Source: Chimonanthus salicifolius
Taxonomy: Eukaryota; Streptophyta; Magnoliopsida; Laurales; Calycanthaceae
DNA length: 64,000 bases
Assembly: GCA_013350335.1 (NCBI GenBank)
Contig: CM023538.1
Location: 59,881,080-59,945,079 of the forward strand
Direction: 5' to 3'
Each line of letters opens with the position of its first letter. The first letter of the stretch is position 1. The notes under the pieces were generated by a model. The model did no database searches, had not been told where the DNA came from, and saw only the letters and a program-made list of their open reading frames with translations. Below, piece by piece: positions 59,646 through 64,000 of this stretch. The translations under genes and the position numbers were made by a program.

Positions 59646-60780
59646 TTGATATAAGGGTTGAGGCGTTGAGCGGGTATTTTAGATAATATAGGGTATCAAG
59701 TGATTCAGTCAACCAAATTATGGGGTTATGCACCCACAAAAAGGACTGATGCGTATCAAAATTTTGAATGTAAAGCAAGTGGCTGATAAGGAAATGACCT
59801 GACAATTATCTCTTACCCTTGGTGTTGTTTATCCAACTAAGGCCGACAGTAAACTACACAAGAATTCAAATAAGTTTGCACAAGAAAAGACTGATTTCAT
59901 TAAGTTATCCAACAATACATTGTTTCCAAATAAACTACAATGAGGCAATGAGAAATGCAAAAATAAATTGAAAAATAAAGAGAGCAAAGTAAATTTGAAG
60001 TTAGAAAAAAGAAGGAACTCAACACTAGATGAAACAAAGAATTAATATCTTGAACAAGTTTTTCCTTTTTTTTCCCCCTCTAATCATGCATTTGTAATGA
60101 TGCACAAGTAGAGTTTTTTCTTTTAATGAATTGGGCAAGTGCCATTTAAAAAAAAAAAAAGGGGAAATTCTCCAAAGGAAATATAAGGAAAAATGGAAAA
60201 AACCAACAGCCCAGGCCAAAAATCATTATATTTTGTATAATTATATTACATAAGAAATTAGTTAAACTGGCCAAAAATCATAACAGTAAGAGCCTAAGTA
60301 TGTTCATTGGACTAAAAGTATCAATTTAGACAACGGTCAAATATATATTCAAACTTGTTCAATTATGACTGGTTCTTTTACATACTAATTTAAGTATGGG
60401 CTTACAAAATGCCTCCTGCACAACACATAGCTGGATTAATGGGTCCTAGGTCGAGTGCAACTTAGGCAAGACTCTGATTCGACCAAAAAAGATTAAATGT
60501 CTAAATTGGTTAAATTATTGAGAAAATATTTTATCTCGATTTTCATTCTATATGAAAGGATCATTTTCTATAGAATTGCTAAGTGTATAGAAAAGTTTGT
60601 ATCTGCTCAAAAAATTAATCAAATGTTTTAAGAGATATAGACACTTTGATTATGAAAAAAAAGATATATTTTCAAATAAGATATATAAATAAATGATTTA
60701 CTTATTATACATTTTATATTTAAATGAGTTTTGACTAAGCAAATCCAATTTAGGCCCAAGACTAGCTTGAGAAATTCTCC
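59646..60780. other. Intergenic DNA with a SINE-like fragment
   Basis: 60515-60625 ('ctcgattttcattctatatg', 'ggatcattttctatagaatt') resembles the 3' part of the plus-strand third-family SINE. The rest shows no recognisable feature. Confidence 0.35.
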
Positions 60781-61009
60781 CAGGAGTCGAAATCTCAGTC
60801 CAATATCGGCTTGTGTATCGGTTTGAGATAAAAAAATTAGGTCAAATATCGACTGATTTTTAAATTTTATTTAAAAAAAAAATTTGGCATGGGCCCATTC
60901 GTATCTCGGCCAATATTTAAAATATCGGCTGATATTTATATTTTTTAATTTTTTTTAAAAAAACTTTTTTTATTTTTTTAACGGAGGAGAGAGAAATTAT
61001 CTGCCCCTG
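60781..61009. mobile_element. Degenerate hAT-like MITE remnant
   Basis: Begins CAGGAGTCGAAATCTC and ends CTGCCCCTG; interior words 'caatatcggcttgtgtatcgg', 'aaaatatcggctgatattt'. No matching 8-bp flanks. It lies about 270 bp upstream of the RDR2 start codon. Confidence 0.4.
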
Positions 61010-61166
61010 AGCTCAACTCAGCTCAAATATTTTTAATTCATGCTCTGCGCAAGCTGAAGCTAGTCCCAAGATTAAAAATTATCTGTCAGTACTAACCTAA
61101 TTAAGTTATGCTTAACCACGTGTCACGTTTTTCGTGGAAAACTTTGAAATAAACGTATTGCACTCT

Positions 61167-61200
61167 TCCTAGTTCCTAGTTCCTAGTTCCTAGTTCCTAA
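61167..61200 (+). repeat. Heptamer tandem repeat upstream of RDR2
   Basis: The unit TTCCTAG is repeated more than four times in perfect register, about 80-115 bp before the ATG. Confidence 0.9.
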
Positions 61201-61223
61201 ATCCAACACCCAAAGCCCAAAGG

Positions 61224-61279
61224 CGACACTCTCTCTGTCTCTCTCTCTCTCTCGCTCGCTCGCTCGCTCGCTCTCGCTG
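61224..61279 (+). repeat. (TC)n/(CTCG)n tract in the RDR2 leader
   Basis: About a dozen CT units followed by five CTCG-type units ('ctcgctcgctcgctcgctcg') ending 4-5 bp before the ATG at 61283. Such pyrimidine tracts are common in plant leaders; this one directly abuts the start codon. Confidence 0.9.
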
Positions 61280-61282
61280 CGA

Positions 61283-64000
61283 ATGGGAATGGGGGGAGAG
61301 AGATGCACGGTAAGAGTCTCTAAGATACCTCTCACAGCCATAGCCCAAGAACTCTTCTCCTTCTTTGAAGCAGCCATTGGACCTGGCTCCGTTTTCGCCT
61401 GCGAAATCTTCACAGAACGAAAGAACTGGAAGTCCAGAGGCATCGGTCGGGTCCAGTTTGAGACCACTGAAGCCGCCAACGGGGCCCATCTCCTTGCAGT
61501 TCAAGGAAACCTCCAATTTCAGCGTGCTCCCCTTGTGCTCTCGCCGTCTTTCGATGACATCGTCGTCCGCCCGACCGAGGTCCAGAACCGGTCGCTTGCA
61601 GGGATTCTGCATGTGGGTTTTCTGGTTCGAGATGATTGCATGAGTGTAGTGGAGGAATGGAAGGTGGCAAAGGTGGAGGTGATGCCGGAGAGGAAGCGGG
61701 TGGAGTTTCTGGTGGAGCATTATAAGATGGAGGTTCATTTTGGGGATTTGGATGGAGTGGTTGGATGTTGTTTGGAGGGCGGGAAAGCCGATGCTGTTCT
61801 TTTCAAGGTATTTGTCTTGATCAACGCCTCTTTTTCCCCCTCCCATGCTATACTTTCTTTTTCCTTTCTGATATTTGTAATTCTAATGGCGCGTTTGGAT
61901 AAATTGGTATTTCAATATGTGACAGAAGGACTGTTTGGGCCTTGGATAGGCTGTATAAAAGTAAAACAATGTTACCCTCTACGAATATGAATTTATTTTG
62001 CATTAAATAGGAAAGTAGAACTCAAACATATGGAAGAATGTGTTTCATGACGAGGATGATGGCACATTTGGATTCATAGAACTCTCCATTGGTTATCCAA
62101 AACCAAGAATTTCTTTTGTTCCAGGAGTTGTTGTGGACATGCAAATTTGCTACATGGTGGTGTTCCATCATTTGCTATGCTCGGATAGACGAGTGTTTTG
62201 GGTGTTAGTAGGTGGTCAGCTCAGTTCAAACATTTTTGCCACCACCAAATAAGATTATATGTCTTAATTTTGGTGAAACTATCAAAATTGTAGAAAGTTG
62301 AACTCAGAGAGATGGGTTAGTGGCTTTAATGATGATAACTGATGGCATATGGATACATTGAAAATATTCCCATTGGAACAAAAGGAATTCTTAATTGGAG
62401 GGATGATAGAAATCCAGGGATTGGAGAAATCCATGTGTCCAAATATGCCCGTAGTTGTGGTTGAGCTGGCCTTGTTGTGGGCCAATTCATGTACTATATA
62501 TACAGGAAATAGTGCCTGATGTGAAATTGTAATTTATCAGCTCAGGTATGGACCAAGAATCTACCAGAAAATTTCAGGGCCTACTGTAGCTTCTAAGTTT
62601 GATAATGATCGCTACCATTTCTGCAAGGAGGATAGAGAATTCATCTGGGTTCGTACAACAGATTTCTCAAAAATAAAGGCCATTGGACAGTCATCTTGTT
62701 TTTGTTTGGAATTTGCAGATGGGCCAATAAGTTCAGAAATTCTTGCTGGTTTACCTTTATATGAAGAGTTGGGGAACCTTACTATAGTAGAGGGGAAGCC
62801 CCTTTGTGCCGCACCTGAGTTGGTTCCAATAATAAATCCTTTATCTGATCGTAAACTGGAATATGAGATTCTTTTCCAGCTTAATTCTCTGGTTCATGCC
62901 CAAAAGATCAGTGGGGCAGCAGTTAATGGAAAACTACTTGATCTTCTAGGTGGGCTGTCTGTTGAAACTGCTAAAAAGATCCTTCTGAGGTTGCATAAGA
63001 TGAAGTCAACTTGTTATGAACCTCTTCAATTTATTCACAATCACCTAGCTAGCATGAAGAAGCATTCAAAGTGCCACCCTCCACCTTCAGAAAGCTTGTT
63101 AGCAGAAAAGAACTTGATGAGTTGTCATAGAGTTCTGGTGACACCGTCAAAAGTTTACTTTTTGGGTCCTGAGCTTGAAACCTCCAATTATGTCGTAAAA
63201 CATTATGCCTCATATGCATCTGACTTCATTCGAGTTTCTTTTGTAGAAGAAGATTGGAGCAAGCTCCCTGCCGATGTCATTTCAACAAGAATTGAGCATG
63301 GTCTATTTTCAGAACCCTATAGAACTGGAATGTATGACCGGATACTAGCTGTTCTAAGGGATGGAATTATCATTGGGGCCAAAAGATTCGAATTCCTTGC
63401 TTTCTCAGCAAGTCAGCTGCGATCAAATTCTGTTTGGATGTTTGCTTCAAATGACAATGTAAGTGCAGAAAGCATTCGAGAATGGATGGGTTGTTTCAAC
63501 AAAATTCGAAGCGTGTCGAAATGTGCTGCAAGAATGGGTCAATTATTCAGCTCTTCCATGCAGACTTTTAGTGTGCCTGCACAAGATGTTGAGATTATTC
63601 CTGATATTGAAGTTGTGACAGATGGTGTCAAGTACTGCTTTTCAGATGGAATTGGTAAAATATCCTTATCATTTGCTCGTCAAGTTGCTCAGAAGTGTGG
63701 ACTGGACCGTATTCCTTCAGCTTTCCAAATAAGATATGGAGGCTACAAAGGCGTTATTGCTGTTGATCCTACCTCCTTTCGGAAGCTGTCATTGCGTAAG
63801 AGTATGCGAAAGTTTGACTCCAAGAATTCCATGCTCAATGTGACTAAATGTATTGAGCCTATGCCCTCCTATTTGAATCGGGAAATCATTTGTCTCTTGT
63901 CTACATTGGGAATAGCGGATGAAATATTTGAGCAAATACAGTGTGAACAAATCTGTATTTTGGATGAGATGTTAATGAAGAGAGATGTTAGTTTGAATGC
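61283..64000 (+). CDS. RDR2: RNA-dependent RNA polymerase 2, N-terminal 661 codons (runs off window)
   Basis: Exon 1 is 61283-61807 (175 codons, ends at gtatttg) and exon 2 starts at 62541 after 'atttatcag' in phase 0, open to the window end. Residues about 8-75 form the RRM-like N-terminal domain; the RDR2-type phrases FCKEDREFIWVRTTDFS, LPLYEELGNL and LFQLNSLVHAQKIS follow. The polymerase domain begins near residue 373 with VTPSKVYFLGPELETSNYVV, then RFEFLAFSASQLRSNSVWMF, WMGCFNKIRS and CFSDGIGKIS (about 539). The family is about 1,130 residues long, so the DLDGD catalytic motif lies beyond 64000 and cannot be checked. RDR2 works in the nucleus with RNA polymerase IV, copying its short transcripts into double-stranded RNA that DCL3 cuts into 24-nt siRNAs for DNA methylation. 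No stop or frameshift is seen. RDR1 and RDR6 fit less well at the quoted phrases. Confidence 0.95.

Noticed and set aside
61190..61846. Minus-strand 218-codon open frame
   Set aside because: It is the antisense shadow of RDR2 exon 1; the plus strand matches RDR2 residue by residue and has proper splice borders.
1..64000. CRISPR arrays, operons, organellar insertions, viral genes
   Set aside because: No regular spacer-repeat arrays, no bacterial-type gene spacing, and no organelle or viral coding blocks were recognised by eye; a database search would be needed to exclude short insertions.

Overview
This is nuclear DNA from a flowering plant. The genes are split by canonical GT-AG introns, intergenic DNA is AT-rich, and several plant repeat classes (TRIM retrotransposons, tRNA-derived SINEs, L1-type LINE debris, hAT-like and Mutator-like MITEs) fill the space. 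The species cannot be read from the window. The conserved proteins look like those of a dicot, basal eudicot or magnoliid, but that is an impression only.

Four gene loci are supported, all on the + strand. (1) A complete YODA-type MAPKKK gene: non-coding leader exon at 10801-11158, a 4.4 kb leader intron, and 11 coding exons from 15557 to 28692 that join without a frame break into a 905-residue protein. (2) A 5'-truncated WDR75/NAN1-like pseudogene at 33877-36169 with two in-frame stops. (3) A membrane-anchored RING-H2 ATL ubiquitin ligase at 45474-46565, preceded by a leader built of degenerate copies of its own first codons. (4) The first 661 codons of RDR2, the RNA-dependent RNA polymerase of the 24-nt siRNA pathway, starting at 61283 and running off the right edge before the catalytic aspartate motif.

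Layout: 1-10.7 kb is intergenic with nested repeats; 10.7-28.7 kb is the MAPKKK, whose introns hold a solo LTR, LINE pieces in both orientations and SINEs; 28.7-33.9 kb is intergenic with a LINE RNase H remnant; 33.9-36.2 kb is the WDR75 pseudogene; 36-44.5 kb is repeats, including a 674-bp long-inverted-repeat element; 44.5-46.6 kb is the ATL gene; 46.6-61.1 kb is intergenic with many MITEs, SINEs and one intact TRIM; RDR2 closes the window.

The genes do not form a pathway. RDR2 is the enzyme that feeds RNA-directed silencing of the repeat types seen here. The clearest less-ordinary signals are a TRIM family represented by an intact copy, a solo LTR and a head-to-head inverted dimer inside a SINE; MITEs with readable 8- and 9-bp target duplications; the ATL leader repeats; and the broken WDR75 copy with an 86-bp duplication abutting a splice acceptor. 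No clearly new biological system was found.
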